From assembly GCF_014636865.1 (NCBI RefSeq), contig NZ_BMER01000001.1, positions 298,718 to 362,717 on the forward strand: 64,000 nucleotides of DNA. The letters are read 5' to 3'. The position numbers and the translations under genes are program-made. The DNA is from Parapedobacter pyrenivorans. GTDB lineage: Bacteria; Bacteroidota; Bacteroidia; Sphingobacteriales; Sphingobacteriaceae. Of this stretch, positions 47,515-57,052 are shown piece after piece. Numbering within the stretch: the first letter of the stretch is position 1; every line of letters starts with the position of its first letter. Below the pieces are notes generated by a model. The model did no database searches and had not been told where the DNA came from. It worked only from the letters and a program-made list of their open reading frames with translations.

Positions 47515-47543
47515 ACACCCGTGCACCGGAAGGTGCCGGGTGT
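47515..47543 (+). terminator. GC-rich hairpin after the phosphoesterase gene
   Basis: ACACCCGTGCACC and GGTGCCGGGTGT pair around the loop GGAA with one bulged base, 28 bp after the stop codon. No T-run follows, so it is intrinsic-terminator-like at best. Confidence 0.5.
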
Positions 47544-47568
47544 GATTTCATCATTCCCAATAAAGTCG

Positions 47569-47576
47569 TATCTTTG
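47569..47576 (+). promoter_or_regulatory. -7 element before the antiporter operon
   Basis: TATCTTTG is an exact TAnnTTTG match 29 bp before the ATG of the regulatory subunit gene. A strong AGGGAGAGA ribosome-binding-like sequence (47592-47600) follows, unusual for this phylum. Confidence 0.55.
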
Positions 47577-47605
47577 TTGGATTTTAAACTTAGGGAGAGA
47601 CGATT

Positions 47606-48082
47606 ATGTCAATTGTAAGAGAATCAGACCTGATTGGTATCGGCAAGAAATATCAAATTGAAACCGAGGCCGGAGACAACATGGTTGTGGTCATCCACGA
47701 CGACGGACGGCGCGAACTCTATCGCTATGACCAAGAGGAAAGCGAGTCGAAGTGCGTGATGACCCTGTCTGATGAGGAGTCACGCCAAGTGGCTGGGATT
47801 ATCGGCGGACTGTCCTACAAACCAAAGGCCCTCGAAACCATTGAGGTTGCGCTGGATGACCTCAGCATCGAATGGATTAAAGTAAGTGCCGGTTCCCCAA
47901 GCATCGGAAAATCAATCGGAGAATTAGAGGTGCGCAAACGTACCGGCGCATCCATCATTGCGGCGATAAAAGCGGAGGACACCATCATCAATCCCGGCCC
48001 CGATTACGTCATCGCCGCAGCCACCACCATGGTGGTAGCGGGCAAGCGTAGCCATATCAAGTTATTAAAGGAAATACTATAG
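47606..48082 (+). CDS. RCK_C (TrkA_C) regulatory subunit of a cation antiporter, KhtT-like
   Basis: 158 aa, cytoplasmic. The N-terminal half ([20 protein letters not shown]) matches the AmhM/KhtT type. The C-terminal RCK_C domain has [20 protein letters not shown] and [18 protein letters not shown], the nucleotide-sensing fold of KhtT and TrkA. It lies 28 bp before the membrane antiporter gene, so the two form a KhtTU-like pair for regulated K+ (or NH4+) efflux in exchange for protons. KhtT-type subunits respond to cyclic dinucleotides and pH in other bacteria; not shown here. Confidence 0.88.
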   Translation: MSIVRESDLIGIGKKYQIETEAGDNMVVVIHDDGRRELYRYDQEESESKCVMTLSDEESRQVAGIIGGLSYKPKALETIEVALDDLSIEWIKVSAGSPSIGKSIGELEVRKRTGASIIAAIKAEDTIINPGPDYVIAAATTMVVAGKRSHIKLLKEIL

Positions 48083-48110
48083 TAGCTCATCGTAAGATTA
48101 AAGAAACCGG

Positions 48111-49361
48111 ATGCTGTCACATACCCTGATATTAGAAATAGGTATTGCCGTAGGGTTGGTAGCGCTTGTCGGACTGATATCGAACAGGCTCCGGTTTTCA
48201 GTGATTCCTTTTTTCATTTTAATTGGCATGGTGCTTGGCCAGCATGCGCCGACGTTCGGTAATATTGATCTCACCTTTACCGAAAGCAAACCGTTCATCG
48301 ATTTCATGGGGCGCTTGGGGGTACTATTCCTGTTGTTTTACCTCGGACTGGAATTTTCTGTCGGCAGGCTCATCAAATCGGGAAAGTCTATCCTCACGGG
48401 CGGCACATTTTACGTCATTCTCAATTTTTGCTCGGGGTTACTCATCGGCTGGCTGATGGACCTACCCTTTAAGGAAATCATGGTACTTTGCGGCATCATG
48501 ACGAGCTCATCCACAGCTATTGTGGCCAAGGTGCTTACTGACCTGAAGCGCACCGCGAACCCTGAAACGGAGGTAATCATGGGAATGATCATGTTTGACG
48601 ACCTGTTTATCGCCATGCATATTTCCTTCCTTTCGGGATTGATATTGACTGGCAGCAGCTCTTTTTGGACAGTAGCGGGTACATCGCTGCTCGCTTTGGG
48701 ATTCATCCTGGCCTTCCTGATCTTGGGCCGGAAACTGGTTCCCGCCATCGATAAAATCCTCCAGGATAAATCATCCGAACTGTTCGTATTGGTTATCTTT
48801 GCCCTCCTGTTCATCGTAGCTGGTTTCTCCGAGACCATCCACGTGGCAGAGGCCATTGGCGCGCTCATGGCCGGATTGGTCCTCGCTGACTCGCAATACA
48901 TCAAGCGTATTGAACAGCTTGTGTTGCCTTTCAAAGACTTCTTCGGGGCCATGTTTTTCTTCAGCTTCGGGCTTTCCATAGACCCCATGTCCTTGGGCGG
49001 TGCTGTCTTCTGGGCCGCCGTTGCGGCTGGGGTGACCATCATATGCAACGTTGCATCGGGCTATTTCGCTTCCCGTTTTTCGGGGTTGAAGAAAAGAAAT
49101 TCGGTGGATATCGGTTTCACGCTAGCCGCTCGGGGAGAATTTTCCATTATCATGGCCAACATCGGCAAAGCAGGCAATTTACTCCCGGTCATCCAATCCT
49201 TTGTGGTCGTATATGTCTTAATCTTAGCGATTGTGGCACCCCTGCTGACCAAAGACTCGCGCAACATCTGGAATGCATTGTTTGGAAAGGATAACGTGGA
49301 AAAAAAGCCTGTAAAAACACTGAGCGATTTGGAAAACCAATCCGATAATAAAAACACGTAG
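48111..49361 (+). CDS. Cation:proton antiporter (CPA2/KefB family), KhtU-like
   Basis: 416 aa with ~12 membrane segments. CPA2 features: FIDFMGRLGVLFLLFYLGLE, MTSSSTAIVAKVLTDL and the ion-site region VIMGMIMFDDLFIAMHISFL with paired Asp; also TLAARGEFSIIMANIG. It lacks a C-terminal TrkA_N domain, consistent with use of the separate RCK_C subunit encoded just upstream. Likely a K+/H+ exchanger for pH and potassium control. The next gene starts 2 nt after its stop. Confidence 0.92.
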   Translation: MLSHTLILEIGIAVGLVALVGLISNRLRFSVIPFFILIGMVLGQHAPTFGNIDLTFTESKPFIDFMGRLGVLFLLFYLGLEFSVGRLIKSGKSILTGGTFYVILNFCSGLLIGWLMDLPFKEIMVLCGIMTSSSTAIVAKVLTDLKRTANPETEVIMGMIMFDDLFIAMHISFLSGLILTGSSSFWTVAGTSLLALGFILAFLILGRKLVPAIDKILQDKSSELFVLVIFALLFIVAGFSETIHVAEAIGALMAGLVLADSQYIKRIEQLVLPFKDFFGAMFFFSFGLSIDPMSLGGAVFWAAVAAGVTIICNVASGYFASRFSGLKKRNSVDIGFTLAARGEFSIIMANIGKAGNLLPVIQSFVVVYVLILAIVAPLLTKDSRNIWNALFGKDNVEKKPVKTLSDLENQSDNKNT

Positions 49362-49363
49362 CT

Positions 49364-49975
49364 ATGAAAAACACCCTCATCATGTTACTATCGGTCGTCG
49401 TACTGGCCTCATGCAGCAATGCACCGAAAACCAATGGCGGCAGTGGGGATGCAGCGCCTTTATTTGCCCTGACTAACAATCCTGAGAACCCTAAGTACAT
49501 CGCGATGCGGTTGTTGGATCGAAGGGATGGGGATACGGCTATCACGTACTCCGCCAGGGCGATCTACGAGCAGGACACGGTGGGTTTCACCATCCAGTTG
49601 GATAAGGATATCCCGGCGGGAATCAATTCCGACGGTTCCGTAAACGAAGAGGTTGGATTCAAGACCGGCACCATCACGTTCCTCCGGTCAGGCCCAGAAA
49701 GCGACAGGTTCGTGGCGGCATTGGCTACCTTGTGGAAGGTCGAGGGGGTTACCCGGATGAAAGCGCAGCCGGTACAGCCACTGGCGTTCTCATCAAATCG
49801 GGCGCCCGTAGACCACAATAAGCCGTTTACGAATAGCTTCAAGCTCTTTTTCGAGGAAAATGCGCCAGTGCCGGGTGAAGTATTCTTCACGTATGACACC
49901 TACAAGAAAACCATCGAATTTCAGGAGAAAGGTACACAGTACCGTGCGCAGATTGTGCGCACCTTTGGCGAATAG
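49364..49975 (+). CDS. Hypothetical lipoprotein
   Basis: 203 aa. Lipobox VVVLASC with lipid Cys17 followed by SNAPKTNGGSGD, so an envelope lipoprotein. The mature part has a beta-sandwich-like character (SARAIYEQDTVGFTIQLDKD, then PVPGEVFFTYDTYKKTIEFQ). No family is recognised. Its ATG is 2 nt after the antiporter stop, so it is almost surely in the same transcript, but a functional link to ion transport is not evident. Confidence 0.8.
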   Translation: MKNTLIMLLSVVVLASCSNAPKTNGGSGDAAPLFALTNNPENPKYIAMRLLDRRDGDTAITYSARAIYEQDTVGFTIQLDKDIPAGINSDGSVNEEVGFKTGTITFLRSGPESDRFVAALATLWKVEGVTRMKAQPVQPLAFSSNRAPVDHNKPFTNSFKLFFEENAPVPGEVFFTYDTYKKTIEFQEKGTQYRAQIVRTFGE

Positions 49976-50000
49976 GGAATCTGCCTGTCCGAGGTAGCCA

Positions 50001-50321
50001 TTACATAAACCCAAGCTCTAAACGCGCCACGTCGCTCATCATGCTTTTGTCCCAAGCGGGGTCAAAGGTCAGTTCTACCAGTGCTTGCTTCACACCTTCC
50101 ACTTCGCCTACTTTGCGCTGTACTTCGTCTATAATATCACCGGCTACTGGGCAACCCGGTGCTGTGAGTGTCATCACTACCTTGGCAATGCCGTCTTCCT
50201 TGGTAATCACCTCATACACCAATCCCAATTCAACAATATTGACAGGAATTTCCGGATCGAACACGGTTTCCAATACGTCGGTGATAGCTGGTGCAAGATG
50301 CAGGGGGTCATTGATAATCAT
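50001..50321 (-). CDS. MIP18/DUF59-family metal-sulfur cluster assembly protein (SufT/PaaD-like)
   Basis: 106 aa. Family signature: VFDPEIPVNIVELGLVYEV near 20-38, MTLTAPGCPVAGDIIDEVQ with the conserved Cys, and ELTFDPAWDKSMMSDVAR. Such proteins help iron-sulfur cluster maturation (SufT) or form part of phenylacetate oxygenase maturation (PaaD). With no paa or suf genes nearby, the SufT-type role is more likely. Both neighbours are on the other strand. Confidence 0.9.
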   Translation of the reverse strand: MIINDPLHLAPAITDVLETVFDPEIPVNIVELGLVYEVITKEDGIAKVVMTLTAPGCPVAGDIIDEVQRKVGEVEGVKQALVELTFDPAWDKSMMSDVARLELGFM

Positions 50322-50443
50322 GGTTCTTCCTTCAATTATGACTATGCAAAGCTAACGTATTTTCCGCACTTCATCCTATTGCGCTCCGTCTTCTTGACAT
50401 TATACCCACAAAGCCTTAACTTTAAACGACCAATAGAAAACAG

Positions 50444-51928
50444 ATGAACAGCATCCTTACGTCCGCGCAAATGCGGCTAGCCGACCAACATACCATCGAG
50501 GTCACTTCGATCGCGTCCATCGACCTGATGGAACAAGCCTCATCGGCCTTCGTAACCGCAGTTATGCAGCTTTATCCCGACAAGAATACGAGCATAGTGG
50601 TCTGCTGCGGCACAGGAAACAACGGTGGGGATGGCCTGGCCATTGCCCGGTTGCTCCAAGTGCGCGGTTACGATGCCATCACCGTATGGATTGCACGATT
50701 TAACAGCTATGAAAGCGATGATTTTGCCTTTAATCTTTCCAGATTATACCACACACCCATCGCCGTCACCGAGTTTTTTCCAGCAGATCAATTACCGGAT
50801 ATCCATCAGCACGTTGTCATCGATGCATTATTGGGTTCGGGGCTAAACAAACCGCTGGAAGGCGATTGGCTACGAATGGCGCAACATATCAATCAGGCCA
50901 ATCGGCAGACGGTCGCCGTTGACATTCCATCCGGTCTTCGGGCAGACGGCGCCATTCCCGAAGGAGAATATACCGTTCGCGCGCATGAGGTCGTGACGTT
51001 CCAACGGCCCAAGCTCAGCTTCTTCTTCCCGGAATCTGCCAATTCCATGGATGCTTTCCAGGTCGTCGATATCGGTCTGGACGAAGATTTTATCGAAAGT
51101 CTCCCTAGCGATTTCGGGCTAGTGGAAGCTGCCGATATCCAGCGTATCTACCGCAAACGGAAACCGTTCTCCCATAAAGGCACCTACGGCCATGCATTGA
51201 TCATTGCTGGCAGTACGGACACCATGGGAGCGGCACTGTTATCTTGCGGCGCAAGCCTATATTCCGGAGCAGGGCTTACTTCGGCATGTATCCCAAAAGA
51301 AGGCCTTGTTGCATTAAATGCCAGCCATCCCGAAGTCATGTATTGCTCCTGGGCTGATTTGCCCTATACTTGGGGTAGCTTTGACGCTGTGGGTATCGGG
51401 CCGGGTCTCGGCAAGGCATGCGATAACTTACCAACTATCCTCACCTATTCGTCAAAACCACTCGTGGTCGATGCCGATGCCCTTTCCTTCCTCGGCGGAA
51501 AGACAGCATTGCTTAAGCAGCTACCCCTGCACAGCATTCTCACACCCCACATGAAGGAATATGACCGCTTATTTGGTCCGCATGGCAATTGGTGGGATCG
51601 CGTACAATCAGCAAGGGAGCAAGCTGTGGCCCTTCAAGCGATCATCGTATTGAAAAACCGGTACACTTTTATCGTGCTGCCCGACGGAACCGTGCGCATA
51701 AACCCTACCGGCAATCCGGCGATGGCCAGTGGCGGCATGGGCGACGTACTGACCGGGATGCTGGTATCGTTTCTCGCACAGGGTTACGATCCACAGGAAG
51801 CAGCTGTACTGGCGTGTTACCTGCACGGGGCTGCCGGCAACCAGCTGGTTGCAGCGGGAATGGCGGTGGTGCCAGCGTCGCGATTAATAGCAGAGCTCCC
51901 ACGAGCCATCGCATCGGTGGGCATCTGA
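50444..51928 (+). CDS. nnr: Bifunctional NAD(P)H-hydrate epimerase/dehydratase
   Basis: 494 aa. N-terminal YjeF_N epimerase domain (~1-215) with VVCCGTGNNGGDGLAIARLL and VDIPSGLRADG. C-terminal ADP/ATP-dependent dehydratase domain (~225-494) with KGTYGHALIIAGSTDTMGAA, GIGPGLGK, LTPHMKEYDRLFG and the phosphate-binding NPTGNPAMASGGMGDVLTGM. Together they repair damaged NAD(P)HX back to NAD(P)H. Length and domain order are standard. Monocistronic on its strand. Confidence 0.96.
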   Translation: MNSILTSAQMRLADQHTIEVTSIASIDLMEQASSAFVTAVMQLYPDKNTSIVVCCGTGNNGGDGLAIARLLQVRGYDAITVWIARFNSYESDDFAFNLSRLYHTPIAVTEFFPADQLPDIHQHVVIDALLGSGLNKPLEGDWLRMAQHINQANRQTVAVDIPSGLRADGAIPEGEYTVRAHEVVTFQRPKLSFFFPESANSMDAFQVVDIGLDEDFIESLPSDFGLVEAADIQRIYRKRKPFSHKGTYGHALIIAGSTDTMGAALLSCGASLYSGAGLTSACIPKEGLVALNASHPEVMYCSWADLPYTWGSFDAVGIGPGLGKACDNLPTILTYSSKPLVVDADALSFLGGKTALLKQLPLHSILTPHMKEYDRLFGPHGNWWDRVQSAREQAVALQAIIVLKNRYTFIVLPDGTVRINPTGNPAMASGGMGDVLTGMLVSFLAQGYDPQEAAVLACYLHGAAGNQLVAAGMAVVPASRLIAELPRAIASVGI

Positions 51929-51930
51929 AA

Positions 51931-51942
51931 CAATCGATTGCG
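51931..51942. promoter_or_regulatory. CAATCGATTGCG motif, copy 1
   Basis: CAATCGATTGCG begins 2 nt after the nnr stop and ~145 bp before the GH36-like gene. It contains the perfect 10-bp palindrome CAATCGATTG. A 12-bp identical copy occurs before the GH123-like gene. A LacI-type dimeric regulator site is one possibility. A small hairpin, CATCTT-CGCT-AAGATG, follows at 51943-51958. Confidence 0.4.
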
Positions 51943-52084
51943 CATCTTCGCTAAGATGATGGATTGTTAGGGTAATAGAAATGAATACGATAAACTTTAT
52001 TTTAGGTAAATATGCAGTGAACCAATAAGTTGTTCTGTTGCTCACATACGCTAATACAGACAACGCTGAGAAATAACAACCCTG

Positions 52085-54925
52085 ATGATAAATCGTACCC
52101 TAATAAGATTTCTGGCTGCTGTCATCGTGGCTTTCTGCAGCCTCCCTCATGGAATGTCGTTAGCCCAACCGCTTACCGACGACATGACAAGTCTACCGAG
52201 GTACACAGATCAGCCATCCGTACAAAAAGACTGGCTGATCAATAGCGTCTCCCAAAAAGCAACAGTCTATCAGACAATAGACAACCATCTCGCCCTAAGC
52301 AACGGGCTGATCACACGTACATTTTCAATAACCCCCGGCGGGGCCACCATCGGTTTGGACAACCTGACTACCGGAGAAGCATTGCTCCGGTCGATATCAC
52401 CCGAGGCCGTCTTGTGGATCAATGATCACGAAATCAAGGTGGGTGGACTGATCGGGCAACCCGTTCAAAACTATCTCGACCCTACATGGATACCGCAACT
52501 CGAGGCCGATCCCCTCAGTCTGAAGTTGGTATCGTGGGATAGTCAACCCCTTGAAAACCGCTTTGCGTGGACGCCCCGTAGCGAATGGTTATCAAAACCA
52601 CCGGAAGAAGCAAAAGGCACGATGCTGCGGTTTTCATACCAGGCAGACGAGGCGACCATCCAACAGCATCTCGTGCGGCTTACAAGTGACGATCAACGAC
52701 AGAAACTATTGGACGATCCGTTTACTACGCTTTCCCAGGCATGGAAGTTGGTTTCGGCAAACGACGACAGGAGCGCGTCATTTATCAATGAAGGAAAGCC
52801 CGGCGAAATGATGGCCCCCCAAAACCATCCTGTTTTTGCCGAACAACCGCTGCCTACGGATACCCGCGTGGTCATTGCACGGATCAATGCCGGCACCGAC
52901 CAATCCACCGAATACGGTCCGGGCATCACATTGGTCTACGCCGAAGATAATCTTAAACTATTCCTTTCGCCCGGAAATCGCAGCTTTGGATTGCTTCACA
53001 ATGGGTCCACCCAATATTTCCGTGGCATGGATCCTTCCGTATCCCATTTTTTACGACTGCAACTGGAAGAAGGGGAAGTCCGCTGCGCCGTCTCGGCAAA
53101 CGGCAAAGAATACCAAACGTTGGCCGTTGTCAACACAACAGCCATAGCCGAAAAAATCAGGATCGGAAAAACAGATCCGTCTGGAGACGCCACATCAGGT
53201 CCGAAAACGGAACATATTGGAAGAAGTCGTGTGGAAAACCTGGTACTACTTGGCGACCCGGTGGCCCCGTCTCGCGACATGGATTTCCTCCGTGATCTAA
53301 CGGTTCATGTTCATTATGAGCTATATAACGGAATTCCCTTGTTGAGCAAGTGGATAACCGTCGAGTATGACGGGAACGATGAGGTTATCATCAACAACAT
53401 CCGCACGGAGCATCTGGCCGTAACCGAGGCGGAGAGCGCCGTCGAACACAAACAGCGCTGGCATCTTCCGCCGATTTTCGCGCAAAGTGATTTTGCATTT
53501 GGCTCCATGTCGCCAAACGCATCGGAAAATGCCGGTGTGGAATGGCGCGAAGATTCTACCTACACCACACAAGTCAACTACCTACTCAAAACGCCAACTG
53601 TACTGGTCTGTGAACCGAAACACGGTGTGGGGCAGGAAGTGTCTCGGGGGATGCCTTTTGAAAGCATGCGCCTATGGGAAATGCTCTACGACAGTTCCGA
53701 CCGCGAGCGAAGGGGACTGGCACAGCGGAAAATGTACCGCACCATCGCCCCTTGGACGCAGGAAAATCCGATCATCATGCACGTACGGAGTGCCGATGAC
53801 GCTTCTGTCAAAAAAGCGATCGACCAAAGTGCCGACGTAGGTTTCGAAATGGTGATCATGACGTTCGGTAGCGGGTTCAACATCGAAGACACCACCGAGG
53901 CCAACATCCAACGAATGAAAGCATTGCGAGACTATGCGCATAACAAAGGGATTGCTTTGGGTGGCTATTCGCTATTAGCCAGCCGATCCATCGATGCGGA
54001 CAACGACGTGGTGATGCCCCCGGGCATGAAACCAACATTTGGCCGTTCCCCCTGCTTATTAAGTGAATGGGGCGACCGCTATTTCAAAACGCTCTATGCT
54101 TTCTATGAAAAGACTGGCATGGATATCCTTGAACACGATGGGTCTTACCCGGGCGACGTCTGTGCATCGCATAACCATCCCGGTCATCGGGGTCTCGAAG
54201 ATTCGCAATGGAAACAATTCGTCCAAATACGCGATTTCTACCGCTGGTGCCGGTCGAGGGGAATCTATCTCAATGTGCCGGACTGGTATTTTCTGCAGGG
54301 TAGTACCAAAATCGCCATGGGTTACCGGGAGACCAATTGGTCGCTGCCCCGCGAATACCAGGAAATCATCGAACGACAGAATATCTACGATGGTACTTGG
54401 GAAAAGACCCCCTCCATGGGCTGGATGTTTGTCCCTTTGGTCGAATACCACGGCGGTGGCCCAGCCGCTACCATCGAACCGCTCCATGATCACCTCCCCC
54501 ACTATGAACAGCGTCTCGCCAATCTTTTTGGAGCGGGGGTACAGGCCTGTTACCGTGGGCCCCAACTCTACGATACGCCCGAAACCAAGGTGCTTGTAAA
54601 AAAATGGGTGGACTTCTACAAACGCCACCGTCGGATACTCGATAGCGACATCATCCACCTGCGGCGGCCCGACGGACGAGACTACGATGCCATCCTACAC
54701 GTCGACCCTATGGGCGAAGAAAAAGGGTTACTGATGGTCTACAATCCGTTGGATACCCCCATCGAACGGACGCTCACGGTAGACCTCTATTATACGGGGC
54801 TGCGAGACAAAGCGACGGTCAGCACAAACGATGGAGGCTCGAAAGTAATGTCCTTGGACGGCACTTCGTTGCAGCTGCCCATAACCATCCCGGCCAATGG
54901 ACAGGTTTGGTATGTATTGAAGTGA
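52085..54925 (+). CDS. Putative GH36/alpha-galactosidase-like glycoside hydrolase with inserted beta-sandwich
   Basis: 946 aa with signal peptide (FLAAVIVAFCSLPHGMSLAQ). The N-terminal supersandwich (HLALSNGLITRTFSITPGGA) is interrupted at ~180-400 by a DUF1349/LamG-like beta-sandwich (FLSPGNRSFGLLHNGSTQYF). The catalytic barrel starts near TIAPWTQENPIIMHVRSADD. It contains MDILEHDGSYPGD, where Asp685 is the likely nucleophile by analogy with clan GH-D enzymes. A C-terminal beta domain ends the chain. Clan assignment is by overall layout and the barrel motif, so moderately sure; alpha-galactosidase or alpha-N-acetylgalactosaminidase activity would fit with the GH123-like neighbour. It leads a locus with sigma/FecR/SusCD. 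Confidence 0.65.
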   Translation: MINRTLIRFLAAVIVAFCSLPHGMSLAQPLTDDMTSLPRYTDQPSVQKDWLINSVSQKATVYQTIDNHLALSNGLITRTFSITPGGATIGLDNLTTGEALLRSISPEAVLWINDHEIKVGGLIGQPVQNYLDPTWIPQLEADPLSLKLVSWDSQPLENRFAWTPRSEWLSKPPEEAKGTMLRFSYQADEATIQQHLVRLTSDDQRQKLLDDPFTTLSQAWKLVSANDDRSASFINEGKPGEMMAPQNHPVFAEQPLPTDTRVVIARINAGTDQSTEYGPGITLVYAEDNLKLFLSPGNRSFGLLHNGSTQYFRGMDPSVSHFLRLQLEEGEVRCAVSANGKEYQTLAVVNTTAIAEKIRIGKTDPSGDATSGPKTEHIGRSRVENLVLLGDPVAPSRDMDFLRDLTVHVHYELYNGIPLLSKWITVEYDGNDEVIINNIRTEHLAVTEAESAVEHKQRWHLPPIFAQSDFAFGSMSPNASENAGVEWREDSTYTTQVNYLLKTPTVLVCEPKHGVGQEVSRGMPFESMRLWEMLYDSSDRERRGLAQRKMYRTIAPWTQENPIIMHVRSADDASVKKAIDQSADVGFEMVIMTFGSGFNIEDTTEANIQRMKALRDYAHNKGIALGGYSLLASRSIDADNDVVMPPGMKPTFGRSPCLLSEWGDRYFKTLYAFYEKTGMDILEHDGSYPGDVCASHNHPGHRGLEDSQWKQFVQIRDFYRWCRSRGIYLNVPDWYFLQGSTKIAMGYRETNWSLPREYQEIIERQNIYDGTWEKTPSMGWMFVPLVEYHGGGPAATIEPLHDHLPHYEQRLANLFGAGVQACYRGPQLYDTPETKVLVKKWVDFYKRHRRILDSDIIHLRRPDGRDYDAILHVDPMGEEKGLLMVYNPLDTPIERTLTVDLYYTGLRDKATVSTNDGGSKVMSLDGTSLQLPITIPANGQVWYVLK

Positions 54926-54943
54926 TCCATCGACAAAATTGCA

Positions 54944-54955
54944 CAATCGATTGCG
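54944..54955. promoter_or_regulatory. CAATCGATTGCG motif, copy 2
   Basis: An identical 12-bp copy of the motif before the GH36-like gene, here 18 bp after that gene's stop and ~75 bp before the GH123-like ATG. Each of the two glycosidase genes is thus preceded by one copy. A looser relative, TAATCGATTTGCAT, occurs at 56837-56850, ~200 bp before the sigma-factor gene. Confidence 0.4.
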
Positions 54956-55030
54956 TGATCATTGTATTTGCGAAACAGGCTCGCATTATGTAACATTGGA
55001 TTATAATCCGTTCATGATTCCGTTATAAAG

Positions 55031-56806
55031 ATGAAATATAAACGAGAATATAACCAAAAGAGATACCTTATTCTCTTCTTGGGTACCGTACTGATTGCCG
55101 CCTGTAATCAATCGCGCCCGACAAAATCTTGCGAGACTTATACCGAAGCCAATGACCCCGACACCACCCATGTCGATTGGTCGCAAGTAGATGGGCTACA
55201 CTACTCGTTTGGGACGATCGATCAGCGGTACGCCAAATCGGCCATCCCCCAAGTTGATCCATCCACGTCATGGAGCGGTAGCGGCTGGCGTGGCGAGACC
55301 ATTTCCGCGCAACTTGTACTGTGGTCAGACCAAGCCGTCGATCAGATCGAATTTGAGTTTTCAACGTTCAAGGCTGATAACGGATCAACGATGGATGCGG
55401 CCATCGGCCAAGCACGGTTTGTCAGGTATGTATTAACCGATATTTTCGCTCCCGGCTGCGGTTACCGGAAACCCAAAGACTTTCCCGTATCCTTATCCGC
55501 AGATGCCCTGGATAACGTGGCGTGCTTTGACATGGCGGCCAATACTACGTTACCCGTATGGCTAAGCTTTGATATCCCCTCGGATGTTTCTCCGGGCAGC
55601 TATACTGGCACCCTAAGTATGCAAACGCAAAATGCCGGCACGAAAAAGCTAAATATATCGATCGAAGTGCTTCCGCAAACCCTCCCACCACCAAGCGACT
55701 GGATATTCCACCTCGATCTATGGCAACACCCGTCGGCTATCGCTCGCGTGCACGGCGTGAAGGTCTGGTCCGAAGAACACTGGAAGCTGATGGAAGTCCC
55801 GATGAAGATGCTGGCCGATGCCGGTCAGAAAGTCATCACCGCCAATGTGAACAAAGACCCGTGGAACAACCAGTGTTTCGACCCCTACGAGGATATGATC
55901 CGCTGGACAAAAAAAGCAAACAACACGTGGGAATACGATTATGTTATCTTTGATCGATGGGTCAATTTCATGATGGATCTTGGTGTCGACAAGCTGATCA
56001 ATTGCTATTCACTGCTTCCCTGGAATCACGAAATCCACTACCTCGATGAGGCATCGGGAGATACCGTTAACGTGAGCGCCAAACCAGGAAGTAAGGAATT
56101 TACCGAGCTTTGGACGCCGTTCCTCACATCGTTCCGTGACCATCTGAAAGACAAGGGATGGTTGGAAATGACCAATATTGCCATGGACGAGCGCGCACCG
56201 GAAGAGATGAAGATCGCGCTGGCGCTATTGGAAAAGGTTGTACCGGATCTGGGAGTGGCGTTGGCTGATAACCACAAAAGCTACCAACAGTACCCCATGC
56301 TGAAAGACATTTGCATCGCTTTTGGAGCGGAGTTCGATGAAAAGGATCTGGCTTTCCGGAAGGAAAATGACCTGATCAGTACTTACTACGTATGCTGTGC
56401 TGACGAATTCCCCAACGTCTTTACGTTTTCAGACCCGTCCGAAGCCGTTTTTATGGGCTGGTATACGCGAGCTGTCGGGCTCGACGGCTACCTGCACTGG
56501 TCTTATAATTCGTGGACCGAAAGTCCGTTGACCGATTCCCGATTCCGTACATGGCCCGCCGGCGACACCTATGTCATCTATCCCGATGGCAGGAGCTCCA
56601 TCCGGTTTGAGCGGATGAAGGAAGGCATTCAGGATGCCGAGAAAATCCGTATCCTGCGCGAACAATTTACTGTGGGGGCTGATGCGGAGAAACTAGCGGT
56701 ACTGGAAGAAGTGCTGGCCCGGTTCGACATCAAAGCGGCACCGGAAGTTGGCACTGCCGCATTGGTTAACCAGGGAAAGAAAGTACTAGCGGAATTAAGC
56801 AGATAG
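55031..56806 (+). CDS. GH123-like glycoside hydrolase (DUF4091), lipoprotein
   Basis: 591 aa; lipobox LIAAC (lipid Cys near 25). The N-terminal half is a beta domain (WRGETISAQLVLWSDQAVDQ). The C-terminal barrel has IFHLDLWQHPSAIARVHGVK and AMDERAPEEMK, whose Asp386-Glu387 pair matches the catalytic acidic pair of GH123. It ends with HWSYNSWTESPLTDSRFRTW and an extended helix. GH123 enzymes cleave beta-N-acetylgalactosaminides by substrate-assisted catalysis; many DUF4091 relatives are uncharacterised, so the precise activity is uncertain. Surface or periplasmic. Follows the GH36-like gene with a shared upstream motif. Confidence 0.75.
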   Translation: MKYKREYNQKRYLILFLGTVLIAACNQSRPTKSCETYTEANDPDTTHVDWSQVDGLHYSFGTIDQRYAKSAIPQVDPSTSWSGSGWRGETISAQLVLWSDQAVDQIEFEFSTFKADNGSTMDAAIGQARFVRYVLTDIFAPGCGYRKPKDFPVSLSADALDNVACFDMAANTTLPVWLSFDIPSDVSPGSYTGTLSMQTQNAGTKKLNISIEVLPQTLPPPSDWIFHLDLWQHPSAIARVHGVKVWSEEHWKLMEVPMKMLADAGQKVITANVNKDPWNNQCFDPYEDMIRWTKKANNTWEYDYVIFDRWVNFMMDLGVDKLINCYSLLPWNHEIHYLDEASGDTVNVSAKPGSKEFTELWTPFLTSFRDHLKDKGWLEMTNIAMDERAPEEMKIALALLEKVVPDLGVALADNHKSYQQYPMLKDICIAFGAEFDEKDLAFRKENDLISTYYVCCADEFPNVFTFSDPSEAVFMGWYTRAVGLDGYLHWSYNSWTESPLTDSRFRTWPAGDTYVIYPDGRSSIRFERMKEGIQDAEKIRILREQFTVGADAEKLAVLEEVLARFDIKAAPEVGTAALVNQGKKVLAELSR

Positions 56807-57052
56807 ACGGCTCGATATTCGCCGATTAACCGGCTGTAATCGATTTGCATACAAGCGGATCATAATTAAATTATGACCCTATTTTTTTAATGTGTAATAT
56901 TGGGCGTTTTTCGAACGAACCAAAGATTTGTTTATTAAACGGCCAGTTATACATACTAAGTAACAAAGCGTTATACACCGCCATCCAGTGTGCGCATGTG
57001 AGCACTTTTCGGCTGCAAGATAAACCATCTTAAATAAAAATTAGGGAAAAGT

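Noticed and set aside
48410-49048. 212-codon minus-strand open frame in the antiporter gene
   Set aside because: Basic, low-complexity shadow of a membrane-protein gene; no domain.
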